From Betaproteobacteria bacterium UBA7395 (lineage in GTDB: Bacteria; Pseudomonadota; Gammaproteobacteria; Burkholderiales; Rhodocyclaceae), in the NCBI GenBank assembly GCA_002470165.1, contig DKNF01000157.1:1-22791 (forward strand): 22,791 nucleotides of DNA. Reading direction: 5' to 3'. Numbering within the stretch: the first letter of the stretch is position 1; each line of letters opens with the position of its first letter. Positions 1 through 8,059 of the stretch are shown one piece after another. The position numbers and the translations under genes were made by a program. The notes beneath the pieces are model-generated. The model was not told the origin of the DNA, did not search any database, and worked only from the letters and a program-made list of their open reading frames with translations.

Positions 1-1
1 C

Positions 2-658
2 GAGGCGCGCTTGCGCCAGGCGCAGGCGCAGGCCGCCGGCACCGCCAATCAGCAGTCCTACACCGAGTTGCTGGCCGACAGCGCCGGGGTGATCACGGAA
101 GTCAGCGTCGATGCCGGCCAGGTGGTGGCGGCGGGTCAGCGCGTGCTGCGCCTGGCCAGGCCGGGCGAGCGCGAGGTGCTGGTGCATGTGCCGGAAAGCC
201 GCCTGGCCGGTCTGGTCGTCGGCGCGCCGGCCACGGTGCGTTTGTGGATGGCGCCGGAACGCAGTCTGTCGGGCCGGGTGCGCGAAGTGTCGCCGTCGGC
301 TGACCGGGCGACCCGGACCTATGCGGTACGGGTGGCGATTGTCGATGCCGGCGATTTGCCGCTGGGCGCGACGGCGACCGTGGCGCTGGCCGATGGTGGG
401 CCGGCACAACTCGCCCTGCCGCTGGCGGCGGTGACCCAGCGCGAGGGCAAGGCCACGGTGTGGCTGGTCGACGCGCAGCAGAAGGTGGTGCCGCAGACGG
501 TCGAGATCGCAGCCTTGCGCGAGGATGCGGCGATCCTGAAGACAGCCCTGCCGGCCGGCTCAAGAGTGGTGGTGGCCGGCGTGCACCGGCTGATCGAAGG
601 GGAAAGCGTGCGTCCGCTGGAAGCGGGTAGTGCGCCGGCCCTGGATGTGCGGCGATGA
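2..658 (+). CDS. RND efflux periplasmic adaptor (membrane fusion protein), 3' part
   Basis: This is the C-terminal part of an HlyD/AcrA-type membrane fusion protein, the periplasmic adaptor joining an inner-membrane RND pump to an outer-membrane channel. The frame is open to the left edge, so the N-terminus (signal sequence, first lipoyl half, most of the hairpin) is missing. The visible part starts at the end of an Ala/Gln-rich helical hairpin. It continues with the second lipoyl half (around AGVITEVSVDAGQVV), then a beta-barrel region (VPESRLAGLVVGAPATVRL) and a membrane-proximal domain ending in VVVAGVHRLIEGESV. The TGA stop overlaps the pump gene's ATG as ATGA, which indicates translational coupling. 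The substrate cannot be read from this fragment. Family assignment is firm; a TTG at 11 is an internal codon, not a start. Confidence 0.9.
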   Translation, partial: EARLRQAQAQAAGTANQQSYTELLADSAGVITEVSVDAGQVVAAGQRVLRLARPGEREVLVHVPESRLAGLVVGAPATVRLWMAPERSLSGRVREVSPSADRATRTYAVRVAIVDAGDLPLGATATVALADGGPAQLALPLAAVTQREGKATVWLVDAQQKVVPQTVEIAALREDAAILKTALPAGSRVVVAGVHRLIEGESVRPLEAGSAPALDVRR

Positions 659-3600
659 AAGCCCGGCGGCAGCGCTTCAATATTTCCGAATGGGGTTTGC
701 AGCATCAATCGCTGGTGCTGTATTTCCTGGTCGCCCTGACGGTGATCGGGCTCTATTCCTATACCCGCCTGGGCCAGTCCGAAGACCCGCCGTTCACCTT
801 CAAGGTCATGGTGGTGCGGGCCGAATGGCCGGGTGCCAGCGCGCGCGAGATGGCCGAGCAGGTCACCGACAAGATCGAGAAGAAGCTGCAGGAAATTCCC
901 GAGATCGATGTTGCCCGCAGCTATTCCAAGCCCGGCGAAAGCATGGTCTTCTTCCTTGCCCGCGATTCGGTCCATTCGCAGCGCATGCCGGCGGTGTGGT
1001 ACCAGGTGCGCAAGAAGATCGGCGACATCCAGGGCACGCTGCCCAGCGGCGTGCGCGGCCCGTACTTCAACGACGAATTCGGCGACACCTACGGCAACCT
1101 GTTTGCCCTGGTCGGCGAAGGGGTGTCGCCGGCCGACCTGAAACGCCACGCCGATGCGATCCGCAGCGAATTGCTGCGGGTGCCCGACGTGGCCAAGGTC
1201 AGCTTTTTCGGCGAACAGTCGCAACGCATCTACATCGAACTGTCGAATACCAAGCTGGCGACCCTGGGGGTCGGCATCGCCGAGATCGCCAATGCCCTGT
1301 CGGCGCAGAACGCAGTCACCGGCGCCGGCTTTTTCGAGACCGACGAGGAGCGTATCTGGCTGCGCCCGTCCGGCGCTTTCGACGAAGTCGAGGCGATTGC
1401 CGACACGCTGATCCGCATCGGCGGGCGCAGCTTCCGTCTCGGCGATGTCGCCGAGGTCCGGCGCGGGGTTGAGGATCCGCCGAGCGAACGCATGCGCTTC
1501 ATGGGCGAGGACGCTTTCGGCATCGGCGTGTCGATGCGTGCCGGTGGCGACATCGTCGCCCTGGGGCGCAATCTGGATACGGCAGTGCAGCGGATCGAGG
1601 CGCAACTGCCGGTCGGTATCCGCTTCGAGCGGGTCGCCGACCAGCCGCGGGCGGTGCGCAATTCGGTCAGCGAGTTCGTCAAGGTGCTGGTCGAGGCGGT
1701 GGCCATCGTCATGGCGGTCAGCCTGCTGTCGCTCGGCCTGCGCACCGGGGTCGTCGTCCTGATCATCATCCCGGTGGTGCTGGCGATCACATTCATGTTC
1801 ATGCACATGCTCGGCGTCGGCCTGCACAAGATTTCGCTCGGCGCCTTGATCATCGCTCTCGGCCTGCTGGTCGACGATGCGATCATCGCCGTCGAGATGA
1901 TGGCGACCAAGATGGAGCAGGGCTGGGAACGCGCCCGGGCGGCGAGCTATGCCTACACCTCGACGGCGATGCCGATGCTGTCCGGCACTCTGGTTACCGC
2001 TGCCGGCTTCCTGCCGATTGCCACCGCGGCTTCCGGGGTGGGTGAGTACACACGTTCGATCTTCCAGGTGACGGTGATCGCGCTGCTCGTGTCCTGGGTG
2101 GCGGCGGTGTTGTTCGTGCCTTATCTGGGTTTTCACCTGCTGCCCGATTTCCTTAAAAAGCATCGCCAGCCGTCGCGACTGGCCGGACTGCTGACGCGTC
2201 TTTCCCCGGCACTCGGCCGCCGCCTGGCCGAGCGTGAGGTCGCGCACGAGCAGGTTCACGACGAATATGCGATCTATCACACGCCCTTCTACCAGCGCTT
2301 CCGTCGCCTGGTCGATGCTTGCGTGCGCCACCACTGGCCGGTGATCGGGCTGACCGTGCTGGCCTTCGCGCTGTCCATGGTCGCCTTCGTGCGCCTGGTG
2401 CCGCAGCAGTTCTTCCCCGACTCGACGCGCCCGGAGCTGCTGGTCGATCTGCGCCTGGCCGAAGGCGCTTCGCACCAGGCCACCGAAGCGGCGGTTCATC
2501 GTCTCGAACAGTTCCTGGCCGAGCAGGAAGGCATCGACAACTACGTTGCCTGGCTGGGCGGCGGCAGCCCGCGTTTTTACCTGCCGCTCGACCAGCAACT
2601 GGCGCAGACCAATTTTGCCCAGTTCGTCATCCTCACGGCCGGCGTCGAGGAGCGTGAAGCCCTGCGCGGCAAACTGATCCGCCTGTTCGAGGAGGAACCC
2701 TGGCCGTTACGGGCCATGATCAACCGCCTGGAAAACGGGCCGCCGGTCGGCTTCCCCGTCCAGTTCCGGGTGAGCGGCAGCGATACCGGCGAATTGCGGC
2801 GTATCGCGCATCAGGTGGCGGCGCTGCTGCGCGAACATCCCGAACTGTCGAACGTCCATCTCGACTGGGAAGAGCCATCCAAGGTCGTGCGCCTGAAAAT
2901 CGACCAGGACAAGGCTCGCCTGCTCGGCGTGTCGAGCAGCGACATCGCCCGTCTGCTGTCCACTTCGCTGCAGGGGACGACGGTGACGCAGTATCGCGAG
3001 GGCAACGAAACCCTGGCCGTGGTGCTGCGCGGTGCCCGTTCCGAACGCGTCCATCTCGGCCAGCTGCCCAACCTCGCGGTGCCTGTCGCCGGCGGGCGCA
3101 GCGTGCCGCTGGCCCAGATCGCGACCGCCGAATACGGCTTCGAGGAAGGCGTGATCTGGCGTCGCAACCGCCTGCCGACGGTGACCGTCCGCGCCACCCT
3201 GTACGGCAAGGTACAACCGGCGGTGGTGGTCGGCCAGCTGACCCCGGCCGTCGATCAGGTGCGCAGCGCCCTGCCGCTCGGTTACCGGGTCGAGGTCGGC
3301 GGCGCCGTCGAGGAAAGCGCCAAGGGCGGCAGCTCGGTGGCGGCCGGGGTGCCGTTGTTCATCCTGGTCGTGCTGACCGTGCTCATGCTGCAACTGCAGA
3401 GTTTCTCGCGCACCGTCATGGTAGTGCTCACCGCCCCGCTCGGCATGATCGGCGTGACCCTCTTCCTGCTCGCCTTCAATCGGCCGTTCGGCTTCGTCGC
3501 CATGCTCGGAACGATTGCCCTGTCGGGCATGATCATGCGCAACTCGGTGATCCTGGTCGACCAGATCCGCCAGGACATGGCCGCCGGCCGTCACGCCTGG

Positions 3601-3813
3601 GAAGCCATCGTCGAATCCACCGTGCGCCGTTTCCGGCCCATCGTGCTGACCGCCGCGGCCGCCATTCTGGCAATGATCCCGCTGTCGCGCTCGGCCTTCT
3701 TCGGGCCGATGGCGGTGGCGATCATGGGCGGGCTCACCGTTGCCACCCTGCTGACCATGCTCTTCCTGCCGGCACTCTATGCCGCCTGGTACCGGGTCCG
3801 GCCGCCTGCCTGA
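655..3813 (+). CDS. RND efflux pump permease (HAE1 family, TriC-like)
   Basis: Inner-membrane proton-driven drug/proton antiporter of the AcrB/MexB superfamily, 1052 aa, the usual length. An N-terminal membrane segment (about 20-38) precedes a large periplasmic domain. A TM2-TM6 block runs from about 340 to 500, with a second periplasmic loop after about 580 and a C-terminal TM block from about 890. The TM4 proton-relay pair is present in GLLVDDAIIAVE at Asp407-Asp408, the same numbering as in AcrB, so the pump should be active. The start is the ATG overlapping the adaptor's stop. The early segment SEDPPFTFKVMVV resembles the TriC/VexF-like branch rather than AcrB itself; that is from memory of the family. 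No outer-membrane channel gene follows, so the partner is upstream of the window or elsewhere. Substrate unknown. Confidence 0.95.
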   Translation: MKARRQRFNISEWGLQHQSLVLYFLVALTVIGLYSYTRLGQSEDPPFTFKVMVVRAEWPGASAREMAEQVTDKIEKKLQEIPEIDVARSYSKPGESMVFFLARDSVHSQRMPAVWYQVRKKIGDIQGTLPSGVRGPYFNDEFGDTYGNLFALVGEGVSPADLKRHADAIRSELLRVPDVAKVSFFGEQSQRIYIELSNTKLATLGVGIAEIANALSAQNAVTGAGFFETDEERIWLRPSGAFDEVEAIADTLIRIGGRSFRLGDVAEVRRGVEDPPSERMRFMGEDAFGIGVSMRAGGDIVALGRNLDTAVQRIEAQLPVGIRFERVADQPRAVRNSVSEFVKVLVEAVAIVMAVSLLSLGLRTGVVVLIIIPVVLAITFMFMHMLGVGLHKISLGALIIALGLLVDDAIIAVEMMATKMEQGWERARAASYAYTSTAMPMLSGTLVTAAGFLPIATAASGVGEYTRSIFQVTVIALLVSWVAAVLFVPYLGFHLLPDFLKKHRQPSRLAGLLTRLSPALGRRLAEREVAHEQVHDEYAIYHTPFYQRFRRLVDACVRHHWPVIGLTVLAFALSMVAFVRLVPQQFFPDSTRPELLVDLRLAEGASHQATEAAVHRLEQFLAEQEGIDNYVAWLGGGSPRFYLPLDQQLAQTNFAQFVILTAGVEEREALRGKLIRLFEEEPWPLRAMINRLENGPPVGFPVQFRVSGSDTGELRRIAHQVAALLREHPELSNVHLDWEEPSKVVRLKIDQDKARLLGVSSSDIARLLSTSLQGTTVTQYREGNETLAVVLRGARSERVHLGQLPNLAVPVAGGRSVPLAQIATAEYGFEEGVIWRRNRLPTVTVRATLYGKVQPAVVVGQLTPAVDQVRSALPLGYRVEVGGAVEESAKGGSSVAAGVPLFILVVLTVLMLQLQSFSRTVMVVLTAPLGMIGVTLFLLAFNRPFGFVAMLGTIALSGMIMRNSVILVDQIRQDMAAGRHAWEAIVESTVRRFRPIVLTAAAAILAMIPLSRSAFFGPMAVAIMGGLTVATLLTMLFLPALYAAWYRVRPPA

Positions 3814-3820
3814 GCTCGCG

Positions 3821-3858
3821 GGCAGCAACAATTCCTTACGCAATCGCTGCCGTTTTTG
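3821..3858 (+). terminator. Possible weak terminator after the RND pump gene
   Basis: Arms GGCAGC (3821-3826) and GCTGCC (3846-3851) can pair across a 19-base loop, and the second arm is followed by GTTTTTG. It lies 8 bases after the pump stop and before the next gene. The short stem and long loop make it a weak candidate. Confidence 0.35.
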
Positions 3859-3890
3859 CCGGACAATTCAGCTCATCAAGGATCGCCCCG

Positions 3891-3895
3891 AGGAG
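3891..3895 (+). promoter_or_regulatory. Ribosome binding site fixing the M48 protease start
   Basis: AGGAG lies 6 bases before the ATG at 3902. The reading frame is open further upstream (to 3779, inside the pump gene), so this site decides the start. It also places the twin-arginine/lipobox signal correctly near the N-terminus. Confidence 0.75.
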
Positions 3896-3901
3896 ACCGC
3901 C

Positions 3902-5230
3902 ATGTCCAAGAACGATGAACTTTCCCGCAATCTTCAGCGCAACGGCGTCACCCGCCGCCAGGTGCTCTGGCTGTTCGGTGCGGCGGCGGTGTCCGGGTGC
4001 GCGCAGTCGCCGGTCGGCGGCAAGTCCATCCTGGTCGGCATGAGCGAGGCGCAGGAGAAGAGCATCGACCAGCAGGTCTCGCCGCAGCAGTTCTCGCAGG
4101 ATCTCGGACCGGTGCAGGATGCGCGGATCAACAGTTATGTCAGTTCGGTCGGCCAGCGGCTCGACAAGCTGACGCACCGGCCGCAGATGCCGTACTCCTA
4201 TCGCGTGCTCAACGCCAATTACGTCAACGCCTATACCTTCCCGGGCGGGGCGATGGGGATCACGCGCGGCATCATGGTCGATCTGCAGAACGAAGCCGAA
4301 CTGGCGGCCCTGCTCGGTCATGAAATGGGCCACGTCAATGCGCGCCACGCCGCACAACGCCAGGGGCAGGCGATGGTCGCCCAGGTCGCGGTGGCCGGCG
4401 CCAGCATTGCCGCGTCGAACAGCCAGTGGGGCGGGCTGGTCTCGATCGGCAGCCAGTTGGGGGCCAGCGCCCTGCTGTCGAGCTATTCGCGCGACAACGA
4501 ACGCGAGGCCGATGCGCTGGGGCAGGAATACATGGTCCGGGCCGGTTATCCGGCCAGCGGCATGGTCGCCCTGCACCAGTTGCTGGTCGATCAGCAGAAG
4601 GAATCGCCGGGCCTCTTGCAGACCATGTTCTCGACGCATCCGATGAATGTCGAGCGGCGCGACACGGCGCAGCGGCTGGCCCAGGAGAAATATGCGGCCA
4701 GCCTCAAGCGCGATGCCGGACGCGAACGCTTCATGGACAGCTCGGCCAGCCTGCGCCGGATCAAGCCGACCATCGCCGCCTGCCAGAACGGTGAAATGGC
4801 GATGGCCGGCAAGCAGTACGCCAAGGCCGAAGGCGAGTTCCGCTCGGCCCTGCAGAAGACGCCGCGCGACTACGCCGGCAACGTGCTGATGGCCCAGTGC
4901 CTGCAGGCCCAGAACAAGACCGGCGACGCCATGCGTTACGCCGAGGCGGCCAAGGAAATCTATCCGCAGGAAGCGCAGGCGCACAAACTGTCCGGCGTGC
5001 TGGCGCTGGGCTTGAAGGATCCGGCCGCGGCTTTCGCCAACCTTGATCGCTACGACCGCATGCTGCCCGGCGACGCCGGCATCACCTTCCTCAAGGGCGT
5101 GTCGCTGGAGGGCATGGGCAAGCGTCAGGAAGCGGCGAATCACTACGCGGCTTTCCTGCGCCGTCAGCAGCAGGGCGACGCCGCAAAATATGCCTACAGT
5201 CGCCTGCAGGGCTGGGGTTACGTGAAGTAA
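3902..5230 (+). CDS. M48 zinc metalloprotease with TPR repeats, BepA-like lipoprotein
   Basis: 442-aa envelope protease, probably involved in outer-membrane protein (LptD/BAM) quality control like E. coli BepA. The N-terminus carries a twin-arginine stretch (TRRQVLWLF, residues 17-25) followed by a hydrophobic run and the lipobox VSGC (Cys33). It therefore looks like a Tat-type lipoprotein signal, unlike BepA's Sec signal. The zinc site is complete: HEMGH with His140 and His144, Glu200 in EREAD, and a further His246 in STHPMN. These fall at almost the same positions as the BepA ligands as I recall them. After about residue 285 the sequence is helical and TPR-like (KQYAKAEGEFRSALQ, DYAGNVLMAQCLQ). 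It stands alone and ends 3 bases from the convergent Crp/Fnr gene. M48 family certain; BepA function inferred. Confidence 0.92.
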   Translation: MSKNDELSRNLQRNGVTRRQVLWLFGAAAVSGCAQSPVGGKSILVGMSEAQEKSIDQQVSPQQFSQDLGPVQDARINSYVSSVGQRLDKLTHRPQMPYSYRVLNANYVNAYTFPGGAMGITRGIMVDLQNEAELAALLGHEMGHVNARHAAQRQGQAMVAQVAVAGASIAASNSQWGGLVSIGSQLGASALLSSYSRDNEREADALGQEYMVRAGYPASGMVALHQLLVDQQKESPGLLQTMFSTHPMNVERRDTAQRLAQEKYAASLKRDAGRERFMDSSASLRRIKPTIAACQNGEMAMAGKQYAKAEGEFRSALQKTPRDYAGNVLMAQCLQAQNKTGDAMRYAEAAKEIYPQEAQAHKLSGVLALGLKDPAAAFANLDRYDRMLPGDAGITFLKGVSLEGMGKRQEAANHYAAFLRRQQQGDAAKYAYSRLQGWGYVK

Positions 5231-5233
5231 GCC

Positions 5234-5908
5234 TCAGTCGCCGAAGCGGCGCAGGCCGTCGAGGTCGATGACGTTGATGCCGCCGTATTCGCTGCGTACC
5301 AGGCCGGCTTCTTCCAGTACCTTGAGGCCCTGGTTGGCACGCTGGCGGGAAACGCCCGCCAGATAGCCCAGTTCTTCCTGCGAAATCTGCAGCAGGCGGT
5401 TGGTGCCGGGGTAGAGCACAGGATTGAACAGGGCGGCCAGTACCCGGGCGATCCGCGTGTCGATGTCGAGCATGCGCTCGTTTTCCATCATGCCGATGAA
5501 CTGGCCCAGGCGCTCGTTCAACTGGGCGATCATGTAGCGGTTGAACGGAATGCTGTGATCGAGCAGCCACAGGAAAGTGGCGCGGTTCATGAAGGCCACG
5601 CGCGTCTCGCGGATGGCCATGACATCGTAGCGGCGCGGCTCCTCCTTGAGCAGCGAGCCCTCGCCGAACCAGCCGCCGGTGGTGATGCCGGTCAGCGAGG
5701 TGGTCTTGCCGGTGGTCCAGTGGCTGGCCATCTTGCCCAGACCGCTGACGATGCCCATCCAGTGCGTGACCGGTTCGCCCTTCATGCAGATGAAGGCGCC
5801 CGGCGCAAAGCTGCGCTCGACCGTGCCGGCCAGGGCGCGCTGCATCTCCTCTTCGCTCAGTGCCTGTCCCCACTGGGATGCGCGTAGCAGTTCCTCAGCG
5901 TTTTTCAT
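5234..5908 (-). CDS. Crp/Fnr-family transcriptional regulator
   Basis: 224-aa regulator with an N-terminal cyclic-nucleotide-type sensor domain (about 20-140), a dimerisation helix (about 118-145) and a C-terminal winged helix (about 150-222). The recognition region is ISQEELGYLAGVSRQRANQ, residues 175-193. The phosphate-cassette equivalent FGEGSLLKEEPRRYD keeps Gly-Glu and an Arg but has Tyr where CRP has Ser. There is only one cysteine (Cys41), so an Fnr iron-sulfur cluster is excluded and the ligand is unknown. The ATG at 5908 is preferred over an in-frame TTG at 5938, because a perfect TATAAT for this strand overlaps that TTG. The gene is divergent from the acyl-CoA synthetase/liv operon, which makes it a likely regulator of that operon; this is inference. 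Confidence 0.9.
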   Translation of the reverse strand: MKNAEELLRASQWGQALSEEEMQRALAGTVERSFAPGAFICMKGEPVTHWMGIVSGLGKMASHWTTGKTTSLTGITTGGWFGEGSLLKEEPRRYDVMAIRETRVAFMNRATFLWLLDHSIPFNRYMIAQLNERLGQFIGMMENERMLDIDTRIARVLAALFNPVLYPGTNRLLQISQEELGYLAGVSRQRANQGLKVLEEAGLVRSEYGGINVIDLDGLRRFGD

Positions 5909-5919
5909 TTTTTTTCCGG

Positions 5920-5939
5920 ATTGTCTGCCGAACGACAAT
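5920..5939. promoter_or_regulatory. Inverted repeat, candidate operator
   Basis: ATTGTC (5920-5925) and GACAAT (5934-5939) form a perfect 6-base dyad with an 8-base spacer. It covers the expected transcription start of the minus-strand regulator gene, so a protein bound here would block that promoter. The dyad size suits a Crp/Fnr-type dimer, although the half-sites are not the classical TGTGA or TTGAT. Autoregulation is inferred. Confidence 0.4.
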
Positions 5940-5943
5940 TATA
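5938..5943 (-). promoter_or_regulatory. -10 box for the Crp/Fnr gene
   Basis: The minus strand reads TATAAT here, a perfect sigma-70 -10 hexamer. It lies about 30 bases before the ATG at 5908, giving a short leader of some 23 bases. No good -35 is seen 17 bases upstream (CCAGTG at 5961-5966), so an activator may be needed or the match may be fortuitous. Confidence 0.45.
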
Positions 5944-6065
5944 CGCTGCACCTGTGCTTACACTGGGTCTCAGGTCAGGAAAAGCCGGCGCCTGCAAGTC
6001 TGGTGTAAGAATGCCGGCGCCACAATGAAGCAAATGACAGATGACCGCGAACAACGAGTCGCGGC

Positions 6066-6072
6066 GGAGGAG
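6066..6072 (+). promoter_or_regulatory. Strong ribosome binding site fixing the acyl-CoA synthetase start
   Basis: GGAGGAG ends 7 bases before the ATG at 6080. An in-frame ATG at 6041 has no comparable site, so this decides the start. Confidence 0.8.
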
Positions 6073-6079
6073 ACAATTT

Positions 6080-8047
6080 ATGCCCACGCAGGCGAAAATC
6101 GCCGCGCTGGATGGTTTGCACACCTTCCCGCGCCTGCTGTTGCATCACGCATCCACTCGTCCCGGTGCGCCGGCCATCCGCGAGAAATCGCTGGGTATCT
6201 GGCAGACCTGGACCTGGTTCGACGTCGCCGAGCGCGCTCGCGCGCTGGCCTGCGGCCTGGCTGAACTGGGCTTCAAGCGCGGCGACAACCTGGCGATCAT
6301 CGGTGACAACCGTCCTCACCTGTACATGATGATGGCCGCCGCCCAATGCCTCGGTGGCGTGCCGGTGCCGCTCTACCAGGATGCGGTGGCCGCGGAAATG
6401 CTGTTCGTCCTGCAGGATGCCGGTGTCCGCTTCGCCATCGTCGAGGACCAGGAACAGGTCGACAAGCTGCTCGAGATCAAGGACCAGCTGCCGGCACTCG
6501 AACACATCATCTACGACGATCCGCGCGGCATGCGCCATTACAACCAGACCTTCCTGCACGACGTGCATGAACTGATGGAAATGGGCCGCATCCACGACCG
6601 CAATCATCCCGATTTCCTCAACCGCGAGATCGAGCAGGGCCATTTCGACGATGTCTCGGTCATGCTCTACACCTCCGGTACCACCGGCAAGCCGAAGGGC
6701 GTCTGCCAGACGCACGCCTCGTTCATCGCCGCCGCCCGTGGCGGCATCGAAGTCGACCGGCTGACCGCCGACGAGGACATCCTCTCCTACCTGCCGATGG
6801 CCTGGGTCGGCGACCACCTGTTCTCGTTTGCCCAGGCGATGGTCGCCGGGTTCACGATCAACTGCCCGGAGTCGGGCGAGACGGTGATGACCGACCTGCG
6901 CGAGATCGGGCCGACCTATTACTTCGCCCCGCCGCGCGTTTTCGAAGGCCTGCTGACCTCGGTGATGATCCGCATGGAGGACGCCGGCAAGATCAAGCAG
7001 AAGCTTTTTCATCACTTCATGGATGTGGCCAAGCGCTGCGGTGCCGACATTCTCGACGGCAAGCCGGTTTCCGCCGGTGACCGCCTGCAGTACGCACTCG
7101 GCAACCTGCTGGTTTACGGGCCGCTGCGCAACGTGCTCGGCATGAACCGCATCCGCGTCGCCTATACCGCCGGGGCGGCGATCGGGCCGGAACTGTTCAG
7201 CTTCTACCGCTCGATCGGCATCAACCTCAAGCAGCTCTACGGCCAGACCGAAACCTGCGCCTACGTCTGCCTGCAGCCTGACGGCCACGTCAAGTCCGAC
7301 ACCGTCGGCGCGCCGGCGCCGGGCGTCGAGATCAAGATTGCCGACAACGGCGAAGTGCTGGTCAAGGGGCCGATGCTGCTCAAGGGCTACTACCAGCGTC
7401 CGGACGCCACCGCCGAATCGATCAACGCCGACGGTTACTTCCTCACCGGCGACGCCGGCTTCCTCGATGCCGACGGCCAGCTGAAGATCATCGACCGGGC
7501 CAAGGACGTCGGCAAGCTGACCAATGGCGGCATGTTCGCGCCGAACTACATCGAGAACAAGCTGAAGTTCTTCCAGTTCATCAAGGAAGTGGTCTGCTTC
7601 GGCAACGAGCGCGACATGGTCTGCGCCTTCGTCAACATCGACGTCGGTGCCGTCGGCAACTGGGCCGAACGGCGCGGCATCGCCTACGCCGGCTACACCG
7701 ACCTGGCCGGCAAGCCGCAGGTGCTGGAACTGATCCGCGAATGCGTCGAGGAGGTGAACGCAGCGCTGGCCGGCGATGCCATGGTTGCCGATTCGCAGGT
7801 GCATCGTTTCCTGGTGCTGCACAAGGAACTCGACCCGGATGACGACGAGCTGACGCGCACGCGCAAGGTGCGGCGCAATTTCGTCTCGGAAAAATACAAG
7901 GTGCTGATTGATGCGCTGTACGAGGGCAAGGCCTCGCAGTTCATCGAAACCGAGGTCAAGTTCGAGGACGGACGCCGCGGCAAGGTATCAGCCGACTTGA
8001 AGATCGTCGACGCCAAGACCTTCCCGGTCGCCGGCAAGACGGCGTAA
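6080..8047 (+). CDS. Long-chain-type acyl-CoA synthetase (AMP-forming)
   Basis: 655-aa adenylate-forming enzyme that activates a carboxylic acid with ATP and CoA, first gene of the operon. Motifs are intact: P-loop TSGTTGKPK (198-206), YGQTE (387-391), TGD (456-458), Arg473 in the IDRAKD hinge, and the C-terminal catalytic-lysine region ELTRTRKVRR. Length and the large insert resemble long-chain (Faa/ACSL-type) synthetases rather than acetyl-CoA synthetase. A GTG 12 bases after its stop begins livG, so it is co-transcribed with a HAAT transporter. That context suggests it activates the imported substrate. The acid cannot be read from sequence: long-chain, branched or aryl-alkanoic acids are all possible. 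No signal peptide or membrane anchor, so cytoplasmic. Confidence 0.9.
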   Translation: MPTQAKIAALDGLHTFPRLLLHHASTRPGAPAIREKSLGIWQTWTWFDVAERARALACGLAELGFKRGDNLAIIGDNRPHLYMMMAAAQCLGGVPVPLYQDAVAAEMLFVLQDAGVRFAIVEDQEQVDKLLEIKDQLPALEHIIYDDPRGMRHYNQTFLHDVHELMEMGRIHDRNHPDFLNREIEQGHFDDVSVMLYTSGTTGKPKGVCQTHASFIAAARGGIEVDRLTADEDILSYLPMAWVGDHLFSFAQAMVAGFTINCPESGETVMTDLREIGPTYYFAPPRVFEGLLTSVMIRMEDAGKIKQKLFHHFMDVAKRCGADILDGKPVSAGDRLQYALGNLLVYGPLRNVLGMNRIRVAYTAGAAIGPELFSFYRSIGINLKQLYGQTETCAYVCLQPDGHVKSDTVGAPAPGVEIKIADNGEVLVKGPMLLKGYYQRPDATAESINADGYFLTGDAGFLDADGQLKIIDRAKDVGKLTNGGMFAPNYIENKLKFFQFIKEVVCFGNERDMVCAFVNIDVGAVGNWAERRGIAYAGYTDLAGKPQVLELIRECVEEVNAALAGDAMVADSQVHRFLVLHKELDPDDDELTRTRKVRRNFVSEKYKVLIDALYEGKASQFIETEVKFEDGRRGKVSADLKIVDAKTFPVAGKTA

Positions 8048-8059
8048 GGAGAACAGAAC

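Noticed and set aside
5938..5938. TTG start giving a 10-residue longer Crp/Fnr protein
   Set aside because: The TTG overlaps a perfect TATAAT on the same strand, has no ribosome site, and the extra residues do not look like the family. ATG 5908 is preferred.
6041..6079. Upstream ATG for the acyl-CoA synthetase
   Set aside because: It lacks a ribosome site and would place the strong GGAGGAG at 6066-6072 inside the coding region.
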